Source of the DNA: Bacteroidales bacterium
GTDB taxonomy: Bacteria > Bacteroidota > Bacteroidia > Bacteroidales > Bacteroidaceae
Assembly (NCBI GenBank): GCA_004556745.1
Contig: SFFY01000006.1
Location: 1-64,000 of the forward strand
Length of the DNA: 64,000 nucleotides
Direction: 5' to 3'
Part shown: piece by piece, positions 15,123 to 24,003 of the stretch
How the letters are laid out: the number at the start of each line of letters is the position of its first letter
Numbering within the stretch: position 1 is the first letter of the stretch
Notes under the pieces: model-generated
Told to the model about the DNA's origin: nothing
The model's input: only the letters and a program-made list of their open reading frames with translations
The model's database searches: none
Program-made: the position numbers and the translations under genes

Positions 15123-15746
15123 CTACCGGCACGGCACATATACCGCGCTTTTCGTTTCAAAAAATTCTTCTTGGAAATACCCTGACAAGGGCCACGCCAC
15201 AGCCGTCTTGCGCAGCGGACTGAGTTCCTCGGCGAGGTCGCCGCCTTTCAGACAGATCAGTCCGTTGGGCAGGGCGTTAGTGCCGCCGGGGCGCACGTTC
15301 TTGCGCACGAGTTTGAACAAATCGTTTAGGTTCATCACGGCACGGCTCACCACAAAGTCGAACTTTCCTTTTTCCTCAATCACGTTGCGGTGCACCGCCG
15401 TCACATTTTCCAGTCCCAGCGCGTCAGCCACCGCCTGCGCCACGCGCACCTTCTTGCCGATGCTGTCAATCAGGTAGAACCTGCATTCAGGAAACAAGAT
15501 GGCAAGGGGAATGCCGGGGAAACCGCCGCCCGTGCCGATGTCCATTATTTCGGTGCCGGGGCGGAAGTTGATCACCTTGGCAATGCCCAAGGAATGCAGT
15601 ACGTGGTGGGGATAAAGGTTGTCGATGTCCTTACGCGAGATAACGTTAATCTTTGCGTTCCAGTCGCGGTAGAGCGCATCGAGCATGGCAAAGCGTTCCG
15701 TCTGTTGCGGCGTAAGGTTAGGAAAATATTTCTGAATGAGTTGCAT
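15123..15746 (-). CDS. rsmG: 16S rRNA (guanine-527-N7)-methyltransferase
   Basis: The 207-aa product starting MQLIQKYFPNLTPQQ has the SAM-binding motif MDIGTGGGFPGIPLAI and the following acidic end of strand 2 (YLIDSIGKK). FDFVVSRAVMNL completes the RsmG pattern. The frame is open further upstream to 15812, but the start at 15746 gives the normal family length and N-terminus. The upstream 66-bp hairpin repeat (15809-15874) supplies a TATCTTTG -7 box, so the repeat probably drives this seven-gene run. Confidence 0.93.
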   Translation of the reverse strand: MQLIQKYFPNLTPQQTERFAMLDALYRDWNAKINVISRKDIDNLYPHHVLHSLGIAKVINFRPGTEIMDIGTGGGFPGIPLAILFPECRFYLIDSIGKKVRVAQAVADALGLENVTAVHRNVIEEKGKFDFVVSRAVMNLNDLFKLVRKNVRPGGTNALPNGLICLKGGDLAEELSPLRKTAVAWPLSGYFQEEFFETKSAVYVPCR

Positions 15747-15808
15747 AAACTTGAAAGTCGGAGAGTGCGGGACGAAGCAGATATATAAACCTGAACTAAT
15801 AATCTTTT

Positions 15809-15874
15809 GCAAAGATAGTGCAAGGTAAGCGCAATAAAACTCGTTTTAATTGCCGAACCGCAGCCTATCTTATG
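15809..15874 (-). repeat. Promoter-bearing hairpin repeat, copy upstream of rsmG
   Basis: This 66-bp repeat has a palindromic centre (CAATAAAACTCGTTTTAATTG) next to GCCGAACCGCAGCCTATCTTA. On the minus strand it ends in TATCTTTG (15817 to 15810), a -7 box pointing at rsmG. A second copy is at 55591-55656, and related copies are at 17230-17355. Confidence 0.75.
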
Positions 15875-15952
15875 CAAAAGTACGCAAAACTTCTTACTTT
15901 GCTGGGGCAAAAGTGCGATTATCTACGCAGGAAACGCCAAACGCACCAAATT

Positions 15953-17074
15953 TTATTTTATAAACTCCCTATAATTTTCAGGCGACACGACAGTAAAGGG
16001 CGTGTCGGGGTAAGCTTCTGAAAAGTTTGCCGGCAATACCGCCTTCGTTTTGCTGTTCCATTTGAACTCAAATGCTTGCAGCCTACCGTCCTGTTCCTCA
16101 ACGAGATCTATTTCCCGCTGACTATGCGTGCGCCAAAAGTAAAGACGGGCATAATTGCGGGCGTAGGCATTACGTTTCCTGCGTTCGCTGACGAGCAAGT
16201 TTTCCCAAAGTGCACCCACATCGCTCCGCAGATTCAGAGGTGCGAAGTTGGCGAGCACGGCATTGCGGATGCCATTGTCTACAAAATAAATCTTTTTCCC
16301 TTTCTTGATTTCATTGCGCAGGTTGCGGCTGAAAGAGTCGAGCCGGAATATCACGTAGCATTTTTCGAGCAACCCGATGTAACTTTCCACCGTGGCCTTG
16401 TCTATGCCCAGCAATCCCGACAATTCGTTATAAGACACCTCGCTCCCTACCTGCAACGCCAACGCCACGAGCAACTTATGCAACACTTCGGGACGCTTCA
16501 CGCCTTTATACGCAAGCAGGTCTTTATACAAATAGTCGTTTGCCAGCGTCATCAAAGTGCGCTTGGCGTCGGAAAGGTCGGTCACGACCTCCGGGTAAAA
16601 GCCGTAAATAAGCCTTTGCTCCAACAGGCGGTGCTCCTCGCGGCGGCCATTGTGCGCTATGAGTTCGGGCAGTGAAAGCGGAAAGAGTTCGTAGTCAATG
16701 TGCCTGCCAGTGGCGGGTTCTTTAATGCCTTCCAAGAGCTCCAACGACGAAGACCCCGTCACGACGATCGGCACCGAGAGTTTCAGGTCGCCAATCATTT
16801 TTATCGTCATACCGATGTCGGTCACACGCTGTGCCTCGTCAATCAGCACGAAGTCGTAACCCGCGAGCAGCGCGGCCAGCTCCGTCGAAGTTTTATGTTC
16901 CAAATCCGCCCTGTCGTCGTAGTTGTCGCAGTTCAGATGCAGCACGCGCTGCCGCCCCTTAGCGAGTTCGTGCGCAAGGGTCGTTTTACCGACTTGGCGC
17001 GCTCCCATGAGCAATACGATTTTCTCCTTTTTGAAATCATCAATAATGCTTTTGCTTACAATTCTTTCAATCAT
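15953..17074 (-). CDS. AAA+ ATPase with DUF4143 domain
   Basis: The 373-aa product starting MIERIVSKSII has the Walker A motif GARQVGKT at 24-31 and Walker B FVLIDEAQ. Arginine-rich sensor segments and a C-terminal DUF4143 region with the restriction-like core SQREIDLVEEQDGRLQAFEFKW follow. Such ATPases are widespread in Bacteroidetes, often strain-variable, and of unknown role. The start at 17074 is preferred over an upstream in-frame ATG at 17116 because the promoter at 17114-17145 would leave no leader for the longer form. It stands alone. Tandem repeats lie just upstream. Confidence 0.88.
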   Translation of the reverse strand: MIERIVSKSIIDDFKKEKIVLLMGARQVGKTTLAHELAKGRQRVLHLNCDNYDDRADLEHKTSTELAALLAGYDFVLIDEAQRVTDIGMTIKMIGDLKLSVPIVVTGSSSLELLEGIKEPATGRHIDYELFPLSLPELIAHNGRREEHRLLEQRLIYGFYPEVVTDLSDAKRTLMTLANDYLYKDLLAYKGVKRPEVLHKLLVALALQVGSEVSYNELSGLLGIDKATVESYIGLLEKCYVIFRLDSFSRNLRNEIKKGKKIYFVDNGIRNAVLANFAPLNLRSDVGALWENLLVSERRKRNAYARNYARLYFWRTHSQREIDLVEEQDGRLQAFEFKWNSKTKAVLPANFSEAYPDTPFTVVSPENYREFIK

Positions 17075-17113
17075 AGCCGTAAGTCTCTCTATTTGAATAG
17101 ATTTTTCACCTTG

Positions 17114-17145
17114 CAAATATAAGAAGTTATTGTCAATTCCCCAAA
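17114..17145 (-). promoter_or_regulatory. Promoter of the DUF4143 ATPase gene
   Basis: On the minus strand, TTTG (17145-17142) and TATATTTG (17121-17114) are 20 bp apart. Transcription would begin near 17107, about 33 nt before the ATG at 17074. Confidence 0.6.
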
Positions 17146-17226
17146 TTATATACGAATTTAGCGATTACAATCCCCAAATTCACTATAAATTTAGCGATTA
17201 CAATCCCCAAATTCACTATGAAATTG
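17130..17226. repeat. 33-bp tandem repeat
   Basis: Two near-identical 33-bp units start at 17161 and 17194 (GCGATTACAATCCCCAAATT plus CACTATAAATTTA). A degenerate copy precedes them from about 17130. The array overlaps the -33 side of the ATPase promoter. Confidence 0.7.
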
Positions 17227-17229
17227 GGG

Positions 17230-17355
17230 AATTGGCGTGCAAGCGAGGGCAATTAAGTATACTTAAATTGCCGAGCGCAGCCGACAATATGTAATTGGCG
17301 TGCAAGCGAGGGCAATTAAGTATACTTAAATTGCCGAGCGCAGCCGACAATATGC
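17230..17355. repeat. 63-bp tandem repeat containing a palindrome
   Basis: Two units (17230-17292 and 17293-17355) are almost identical. Each holds GGCAATTAAGTATACTT followed by AAATTGCCGAGCGCAGCC, a hairpin around GTATAC. The flanks GTGCAAG and GCCGAnCGCAGCC match the hairpin repeats at 15809-15874 and 55591-55656. Confidence 0.75.
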
Positions 17356-17976
17356 AATAGGCTGATTAAAATCAAGCGGGTGATGCCAAGAAGCGCGTCT
17401 CATCCCCACCCTATCAGCCCGCGCCCGCAGACTTCGCCCACCACAAGGGTTTGGCAAGGAACTGCTACCGCAAATTGCGCTTGCGAGGAAGCGAGGAGGA
17501 AGGCAAAACTTGTTAAGGCCGCGTTTCTTGCTGCGCAGAGCGTTAAGGGCGCGTTTACAATCGTTAAGGCGGGTTTGCTTAAAAGTTTAGGGATAATTAA
17601 GACAGCAAAAATTTGCTCCGGGAAAATTTCTGCGAAAATCAAGCAAAATTTCACTTCAAAGCACTTTGGAAAAACTATCAAGGAGCAAATTTTTACTATC
17701 TTGCTTATAATTTTCACGGCCATATAGGATAGTTTTTGCGCTCATATAGGATAGTTTGCTCCAAAAACGCAGAAAGAGGAAGAGCGTACGCTCTTCCTCT
17801 TTCTGCTGATGCAAAGATAAGACAAACAGTCCGTTTCGCAAAAACGTGTACCGCAGTGCCACGGGCTGGCAAAGCGTGGGGCGCGCGAACGGCGCGAAGA
17901 GATTTTCATGGATACGAAGGGAGATGCCGAACGGCAAGCAAGGACGAGGATTGAAGCCTGAATAGTATTATTTTTG
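17356..17976. other. Non-coding stretch before the polysaccharide locus
   Basis: I see no gene here. The stretch is AT-rich and includes a direct repeat CATATAGGATAGTTT (about 17720 and 17739) and the long palindrome at 17769-17806. A 115-codon open frame (17380-17727) has a low-complexity, Lys/Ile-rich composition and no recognisable domain. Confidence 0.5.
17769..17806. terminator. 38-bp perfect palindrome
   Basis: The palindrome is centred on GCGTACGC with arms GCAGAAAGAGGAAGA and its complement. It could form a 19-bp hairpin or cruciform. There is no upstream gene on the plus strand to terminate, so it may instead insulate the polysaccharide locus promoter. Confidence 0.5.
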
Positions 17977-17984
17977 TAACTTTG
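17977..17984 (+). promoter_or_regulatory. -7 box upstream of the polysaccharide locus
   Basis: TAACTTTG matches TAnnTTTG. A TTG at 17951-17953 is 23 bp away, slightly long for a -33 element. The leader to the ATG at 18116 would be about 125 nt. Confidence 0.5.
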
Positions 17985-18115
17985 TGCGCTGCAAATGCCC
18001 TTTTGGCATAATTTTCGGACAATAACGCGCCGCTTTTCGCGTTTAACAAGAAGGCAGAAACACAGACTGCTGTAAATTTCAGCAAAGGCATACTCAATAA
18101 TTATATATACCTGAA

Positions 18116-20710
18116 ATGAATAAATCTAACATCATACGAATGACACTACAAGTGCTGAACCACAAGCCAGCATTGGGCAAAGCAAGTCTCGCCCTGCTTC
18201 TTTTCTTCTTCACTTTTGCCGGTGAGGCCCTGGCGCAGTCGTCGATGACGGACAGCCAGATTATGGAATTTGTCGTCAAGGAAAACGATAAGGGCACGCC
18301 TCGCGAAGATATTTTCAAGAAACTCATTGAACGGGGCGTGAGCGTGGACGACATACGGCGCATTCGCGATAAATACGAAAAGCAGAATAAGAACAACGTG
18401 GTGGGCGGACGCAATATTGATGGTTCGCAGACCATTGACCGTATGCGCAAGAACAACGGACAGACACGCCGCGAGGACAACGCTGAGAAGAACAAGGACT
18501 TCAAGCAGCGGCAGACGGCGGGCAACAAGAGACGCGTGAACAAGAGCGAGATGAACGACTTTCAGCGCAAACGCTACGAAGAGCAGGAAATGGACGAGTA
18601 CGCAGATGCCTTCGACTTTGTGCTGCCCGACTCCCTTGACATGATGTTTCCCGACAAATTGGGAGACGGTAAAGATAAGGGGAAGAAGAAAGAGGTGTTT
18701 GGCCGCAACATCTTCAACAATAAGAACCTCACGTTTGAGAGCGACATGAATGTGGCCATTCCGCAGAACTACCGACTCGGTCCGGGCGACGCCGTGTACA
18801 TCGACATTTGGGGCGCATCGGAGCAGAGCGTCACCGCCACTGTGTCGCCCGAAGGCACCATCACGATCGAGGGGTGCGGCCCAGTGAACGTGAACGGACT
18901 GACTGTGGCACAGGCCAACCAGAGGGTGAAGGGAGTGATGCAACGCCACTACGCGGGCTCGAACATTCAGCTCACCGTGGGACAGACGAAGACGATCAGT
19001 GTGAACGTGATGGGCGAGGTGCAAAACCCCGGCACGTACACGCTCTCGGCATTCGCCACCGTGTTCCATGCGCTTTACATGGCGGGCGGCACGAACGACA
19101 TCGGCACGCTGCGCAACATCAAGGTGTATCGCGGCGGCAAGCTGATCTCAACGGTGGACATCTACGACTATATCCTCAACGGCAACCTGAAAGGCAACGT
19201 GCGGCTTGCCTCTGACGACGTGATTGCGGTGGACGCTTACGACTGCCTTGTAGACATCACGGGTAAGGTGAAACGCCCGATGGTGTACGAAATGAAGTCG
19301 AACGAGAGCCTTGCCACCCTGCTCAAATATGCCGGCGGCTTTGCCGGCGATGCCTATGAGGACGTGGTGCACGTGGTGCGCAAAAAAGGCGGTCGCTTCT
19401 CGGTCTATTCGCTCGACGAGTACAGCCGCGCTGACTTCCACATGTGCGACGGCGACTCGGTGGCGGTGGACTCTACGCTCAACCGCTACACGAATATGGT
19501 AGAGGCGAAGGGCGCCGTGATGCGCCCGGGCAAATATCAATTTGGCAGCAGCATCACCACCGTGAGCCAGCTGCTCGCCACCGCCGGCGGGCTGGCAGAG
19601 AACGCCTATGCGGAGCACGCCATTCTGCGCCGCCGCAAAGCCGATCGCTCCTTAGAAGTGCTTAGCATCAATCCCCGCGCCATTATGGACCACACTCAGC
19701 CCGACGTGGCCTTGCAAAATGAGGACGAGCTCTTCGTACCCGACCGCACCGCCGCACAGGAGGAACGCACGCTCACGATTGAGGGAGAGGTGATTTACCC
19801 CGGCACATACGACTTCGCGGAAAATATGTCGGTGGAAGACCTCATACTGCAAGCCGGCGGACTGAAAGACGCCGCCTCGCTGGTGAAGGTGGACGTGGCG
19901 CGCCGCCAGCGCGACAAGGCTGCCGTGACCTCGAGCAACAACGTGGCGCAGATGTTCAGTTTCAAAATCAAGGACGGCTTCACTATCGACGGGGAAAAGG
20001 ATTTTATCTTAGAGCCTTTCGATGAAGTATACGTGCGCCGCTCGCCCGACTACGTGGAGCAGCAGCACGTCACGATACAGGGCGAGGTGGCTTTCCCCGG
20101 CACATACACTATTACCAAAAAAGGAATGCGCCTCTCGGAACTTATAAATATGTGCGGCGGCATACTGCCCGAAGGCTACGCCAAGGGCGCACGCCTCGAG
20201 CGCAAGCTCACCGAAGCGGAGAAGATACGCCAAAGGCAGTTGCTGCGGATGTCTACCACGAGCGACTCGCTCGATATGAGCAAACTTGAAATCAGCGACA
20301 TACGCTTCGTGGGTATCTATCTCGACAAGGCTCTGGCCAACCCGGGGAGCGAATGGGACTTGGTGGTGCAGGAGGGCGACCGCCTCATCGTGCCGCTCTT
20401 CAACAACACGGTGAGCGTGCAGGGCGAGGTGATGTACCCCAACACGGTGGGCTTTAAGAAAGGAGAGAAACTCAACTATTATATCAACCAGTCGGGCGGC
20501 TACAGCCTGCGTGCCAAGAAGGACCGCGTGTTTGCCATTCACATGAACGGCACGGTGACGCGCGTGAAGAGTGCCAAGGACATCGAGCCGGGCTGCGAAA
20601 TCCTCGTGCCTGCCAAGCGCAAGCGTCAGCAGCTCTCCATTACCCAAATACTCTCGCTCGGCATGACCTTCGTGACGCTCGGCAGCGTAATCGTGTCGGT
20701 AATGAAATAG
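18116..20710 (+). CDS. Polysaccharide export protein with six SLBB repeats (Wza-like)
   Basis: The 864-aa protein has a signal peptide (ALLLFFFTFAGEALAQ) and a charged coiled region. The Poly_export domain core is LGPGDAVYIDIWGAS, followed by six SLBB modules, each with a G-E/K-V-x-x-P-G-x-Y type opening (for example VMGEVQNPGTYTL, IQGEVAFPGTYTI). A C-terminal hydrophobic segment (ILSLGMTFVTLGSVIVSVM) ends it. It should form the outer-membrane/periplasmic conduit for a surface polysaccharide. It is longer than Escherichia coli Wza (about 380 aa), as is usual in Bacteroidetes. It opens the plus-strand polysaccharide locus. Confidence 0.93.
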   Translation: MNKSNIIRMTLQVLNHKPALGKASLALLLFFFTFAGEALAQSSMTDSQIMEFVVKENDKGTPREDIFKKLIERGVSVDDIRRIRDKYEKQNKNNVVGGRNIDGSQTIDRMRKNNGQTRREDNAEKNKDFKQRQTAGNKRRVNKSEMNDFQRKRYEEQEMDEYADAFDFVLPDSLDMMFPDKLGDGKDKGKKKEVFGRNIFNNKNLTFESDMNVAIPQNYRLGPGDAVYIDIWGASEQSVTATVSPEGTITIEGCGPVNVNGLTVAQANQRVKGVMQRHYAGSNIQLTVGQTKTISVNVMGEVQNPGTYTLSAFATVFHALYMAGGTNDIGTLRNIKVYRGGKLISTVDIYDYILNGNLKGNVRLASDDVIAVDAYDCLVDITGKVKRPMVYEMKSNESLATLLKYAGGFAGDAYEDVVHVVRKKGGRFSVYSLDEYSRADFHMCDGDSVAVDSTLNRYTNMVEAKGAVMRPGKYQFGSSITTVSQLLATAGGLAENAYAEHAILRRRKADRSLEVLSINPRAIMDHTQPDVALQNEDELFVPDRTAAQEERTLTIEGEVIYPGTYDFAENMSVEDLILQAGGLKDAASLVKVDVARRQRDKAAVTSSNNVAQMFSFKIKDGFTIDGEKDFILEPFDEVYVRRSPDYVEQQHVTIQGEVAFPGTYTITKKGMRLSELINMCGGILPEGYAKGARLERKLTEAEKIRQRQLLRMSTTSDSLDMSKLEISDIRFVGIYLDKALANPGSEWDLVVQEGDRLIVPLFNNTVSVQGEVMYPNTVGFKKGEKLNYYINQSGGYSLRAKKDRVFAIHMNGTVTRVKSAKDIEPGCEILVPAKRKRQQLSITQILSLGMTFVTLGSVIVSVMK

Positions 20711-20716
20711 CGGCGC

Positions 20717-22255
20717 ATGGCTTCGGCAGTAGACAACAGGCGGCTGGCGAAGAACACGATGGTGCTCTACTTTCGCATGCTCTTCCAGATGGCCGTGTTC
20801 TTCTATACCTCGCGCGTCATTATCAACGTGCTCGGCGTGGTGGACTACGGCGTGTACGACGTGGTGGCGGGGCTTGTGGTCGTGATGATGTTTCTCAACA
20901 ATGCCATGACCACCAGTTCGCAGCGGTTCATCACGGTGGCACTGGGCAAGGGCGACAAGGAACACCTGAGCGAGGTGTACAGCAACTGCATCATCATTCA
21001 CGGACTGATGGCGATCGCTGTGCTGCTGCTTGGCGAAACCTTGGGGCTGTGGTACATGCACCATTACATGAACATTCCGCCCGAAAGGTTCGAGAGTGCG
21101 CTATGGGTGTTCCATTGCTCGCTGCTCTCAGCGATGTTCCTCGTGTTCAACGTGCCCTTCAACGCCGCCATCATCGCCTACGAACGTATGACGGCGTTCG
21201 CCTTCATCAGCATTTTCGACATTCTGTGCAAACTCGGCATCGTGCTCGCCCTGCCCTATTGCGACTGGGGCGACAAGCTGCAAACCTACGCCGTGATGCT
21301 GTTGGCGGAAAATCTCGTGGCACGCTCCTTATATATATATTATTGCCGGCGCAACTTCCCCGACCTGAAATTCACGTGGAAGCGCAACGCCGCACTCTTC
21401 AAAAGCATCCTCTGCTTCGCAGGCTGGAACTCCTTCTCCAACACCTCAGTTGTGTGCAACACGCAGGGGCTTAACCTCCTGCTCAACTATATGGGCGGCC
21501 CGGCAGTAAACGCCGCACGCGGCATAGCCTTCTCGGTACAGGCTGCCGTAACGGCATTCATTTCGAGCTTTCAAACGGCTATCAATCCGCAAATCACAAA
21601 GTCGTGCGCCCAGCAAGACTTGGCGGCGATGCAGCAGCTCGTGATGCGCAGCTCGCGCCTGTCGTTCTGCATCGTGCTCCTGCTGTTCGTGCCGCTCTTC
21701 TGCAAGACCGAATGGTTTCTGTGGCTGTGGCTCGGCAGCGTGCCCGACTATGCCGTGACGTTCACGCGCCTGCTCCTATGCGTGTCGCTCGTAGACGCGC
21801 TTGCCAACCCGCTGATGGTGGGCGCGGCAGCGACGGGGCGCGTGAAGCGGTATTATATTATTGAGGGCTGCTCGCTCCTTAGCATTCTGCCCATTGCCTG
21901 CGTGGCGGCCCACTTCGGCTGCGCCCCGCAGACGGTGTTTGAGATACAGCTCACGGTGGTCATCATCGTGCAAATCGTCCGAATAAAACTTTGCAACGGT
22001 CTGTACGGCCTGCCCATAAAGAACTATCTCACGGGCGTGATGCTGCGCTGCCTCGGCGTGCTCGCCGCCGCCTATGCCCTGCCGCGCCTCGCCCTATCCT
22101 TCCTGCCAGACACAACAGCCGCCACGCTCGGCATCATTGTCCTTAGCATCGCCTGGACAGCCGCCGTCGTGCTGGTTCTCGGCACGGAACAGGCAGAGCG
22201 CACATTCATATTCCAGAAAATCTCATCGCTATGCCGTCGCTCCTCCACAGAATAA
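20717..22255 (+). CDS. Polysaccharide flippase (Wzx/MOP-type)
   Basis: The 512-aa protein is a polytopic membrane protein with about 12-14 hydrophobic segments. Its N-terminus, NTMVLYFRMLFQMAVFFYTSRVIINVLG, with VDYGVYDVVAG, is typical of Bacteroidetes O-antigen or teichoic-type flippases. It would flip lipid-linked repeat units across the inner membrane. It starts 6 bp after the SLBB gene. Its 3' end overlaps the acyltransferase gene by 25 bp, indicating tight coupling. Confidence 0.9.
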   Translation: MASAVDNRRLAKNTMVLYFRMLFQMAVFFYTSRVIINVLGVVDYGVYDVVAGLVVVMMFLNNAMTTSSQRFITVALGKGDKEHLSEVYSNCIIIHGLMAIAVLLLGETLGLWYMHHYMNIPPERFESALWVFHCSLLSAMFLVFNVPFNAAIIAYERMTAFAFISIFDILCKLGIVLALPYCDWGDKLQTYAVMLLAENLVARSLYIYYCRRNFPDLKFTWKRNAALFKSILCFAGWNSFSNTSVVCNTQGLNLLLNYMGGPAVNAARGIAFSVQAAVTAFISSFQTAINPQITKSCAQQDLAAMQQLVMRSSRLSFCIVLLLFVPLFCKTEWFLWLWLGSVPDYAVTFTRLLLCVSLVDALANPLMVGAAATGRVKRYYIIEGCSLLSILPIACVAAHFGCAPQTVFEIQLTVVIIVQIVRIKLCNGLYGLPIKNYLTGVMLRCLGVLAAAYALPRLALSFLPDTTAATLGIIVLSIAWTAAVVLVLGTEQAERTFIFQKISSLCRRSSTE

Positions 22256-22860
22256 TAGATGCCGCAGCTTGGCCTGTGGCAAAGGTTTGGAATGAAAACC
22301 TGTCGCGCAAGTGCTCGCAGCACCTATGCGCCCTGTATGCCGCCATCGTGCGCCGCCGCTTCAAATACGCGCCCCACTTCACCTGCTTCGGCTATCCCTT
22401 TGAAATGCAGGGCGGCCGGTATATCAGCATCGGCCGCGGCAGCATCATCGGCAAGGACGTACGCCTCAACGCCATAGACCGCTGGCAAAACGAAACGTTC
22501 ACGCCCGAAATCATCATCGGCGAGCACACACTCGTCAGCCCGCGCTGCCATATAGGCTGCATCAACCGCATCATTATCGGCAACCACGTGACGCTGGGTG
22601 ACCGCGTGTACATCACCGACCACGTGCACGGCCATTCGCTCCGCGAGGAAATGGACACGCCGCCGTTCGACCGCCCGCTCGTGAGCCGGGGCGGCGTGAC
22701 AATCGAGGACTTTGTGCAAATCGGAGAGAACTGCGTCGTGCTGCCCGGCGTGACCATTGGGCGCGGCACTATCGTTGGCGCAGGGGCAATCGTCACGAAA
22801 GACCTGCCGCCCTATTGCGTGGCAGCCGGCAACCCGGCAAAGGTCATCAAGCAGTTCTAA
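22231..22860 (+). CDS. Left-handed beta-helix acyltransferase
   Basis: The 209-aa protein has the hexapeptide-repeat pattern, seen from IGRGSIIGKDVRL through IIGNHVTLGDRV to VTIGRGTIVGAGAIV, and ends with the classic NPAKVIK. A histidine-containing loop (TDHVHGHSL) is in the place of the catalytic His. It probably acetylates a sugar of the polysaccharide repeat unit. It overlaps the flippase by 25 bp and is part of the same operon. Confidence 0.9.
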   Translation: MPSLLHRIIDAAAWPVAKVWNENLSRKCSQHLCALYAAIVRRRFKYAPHFTCFGYPFEMQGGRYISIGRGSIIGKDVRLNAIDRWQNETFTPEIIIGEHTLVSPRCHIGCINRIIIGNHVTLGDRVYITDHVHGHSLREEMDTPPFDRPLVSRGGVTIEDFVQIGENCVVLPGVTIGRGTIVGAGAIVTKDLPPYCVAAGNPAKVIKQF

Positions 22861-22914
22861 AGAGGCAAGCACCCACAGTTGAAAATAATATAAATACAAT
22901 ATATATATTATCTC

Positions 22915-23985
22915 ATGGACGAAAAGAAATCTTCAATCACCTCGCTCGTAAAAGACGAGATACGCCTCGACATCATCGCCAAGATCATTTGGCGGTACAA
23001 GAAGAAGTTTATCCTGCCCGTCTTCGCCACTTGCCTCGGCACCTACCTGTTCTTGGTGTGCCTGCCGCGCTATTACTCCGCCACGGTGAAGCTCGCGCCG
23101 GAATCGACTGCGCCGAGCATGGGCGGCGGTGGACTAAGCAGCCTCGCCTCGAGTTTTGGCGTGAATATTGGCAACATGAACACGGGCGATGCCATTATTC
23201 CCGAGTTCTACCCCGACCTTATGGAAAGCACCGACTTCATCGTGCCGCTTTTCTATGTGCAGGTGGAGACCAAAGACGGCGCGTTCAAAGGCCCGTTCGT
23301 GGAATATCTCACAAAGGTGCAGCCCGTAGCGTGGTGGGAAAGGCTTTATAACTGGACCAAGAACCTCATCAAGAAGCCCGACCCGCTCAACACGGGTAAG
23401 GATTATAAAATCAATCCCTTCCAGCTCAACAAGACCGAGACGGAGGTGGTGAAGGGCATTTCAGGGAGCGTGCGGTGTGACGTGGACAAGAAGACCGACG
23501 TCATCAGCATCACCACCACCGCCCGTGACCCGCTCGTAGCGGCGCAGCTGGCAGACTCGGTGAAGGTGAAGCTGCAACAATTCATTATAAACTATCGCAC
23601 TGAAAAGGCTCGCGGCGATGTGCGCCATTATGCCGCCCTTTGTGAACAGCTCAAAGTGAAATACGACTCGGCAAAGACCGCTTATGCCGATTACGTTGAT
23701 GCCCACCGCGACCTTATCCTACAATCCTACAAGACTGAAGAGGTGGCTTATGAAAACGAACTGCAAAACGCTTACAGCGCATACAGTTCCGTACGCCAGC
23801 AGTTGCAACTGGCAGAGTCGAAACTGCAAGAGCGCACGCCCTCGTTCACCGTTATTCAAAACGCCACCGTGCCCGTGAAGCCTGCCGGCCCGAAACGTAT
23901 GTTCAACTCTCTGGCTATGGCGTTCCTCGCTTTTATCATTGTAACGGTGTGGCTCATTATGAAACACCACAAAGAATATCTTTAA
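22915..23985 (+). CDS. Chain-length determinant protein (Wzz family)
   Basis: The 356-aa protein has a first transmembrane segment (FILPVFATCLGTYLFLVCLPRYY, near residues 37-60). A periplasmic Wzz domain follows, with a predicted coiled region (YRTEKARGDVRHYAALCEQLKVKYDSAKT, read in parts). A second membrane segment near the C-terminus has the P-x-x-P-x-x-P-type motif VPVKPAGPKRM before it. No kinase domain is fused. It should set the polymer length together with the EpsG/Wzy-like protein that follows after 18 bp. Confidence 0.9.
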   Translation: MDEKKSSITSLVKDEIRLDIIAKIIWRYKKKFILPVFATCLGTYLFLVCLPRYYSATVKLAPESTAPSMGGGGLSSLASSFGVNIGNMNTGDAIIPEFYPDLMESTDFIVPLFYVQVETKDGAFKGPFVEYLTKVQPVAWWERLYNWTKNLIKKPDPLNTGKDYKINPFQLNKTETEVVKGISGSVRCDVDKKTDVISITTTARDPLVAAQLADSVKVKLQQFIINYRTEKARGDVRHYAALCEQLKVKYDSAKTAYADYVDAHRDLILQSYKTEEVAYENELQNAYSAYSSVRQQLQLAESKLQERTPSFTVIQNATVPVKPAGPKRMFNSLAMAFLAFIIVTVWLIMKHHKEYL

Positions 23986-24003
23986 CCAAGCCACCCATAA
24001 GGA

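Noticed and set aside
17380..17727. 115-codon frame upstream of the polysaccharide locus
   Set aside because: Low-complexity, repeat-derived, overlapped by an equally open antisense frame; no promoter or domain.
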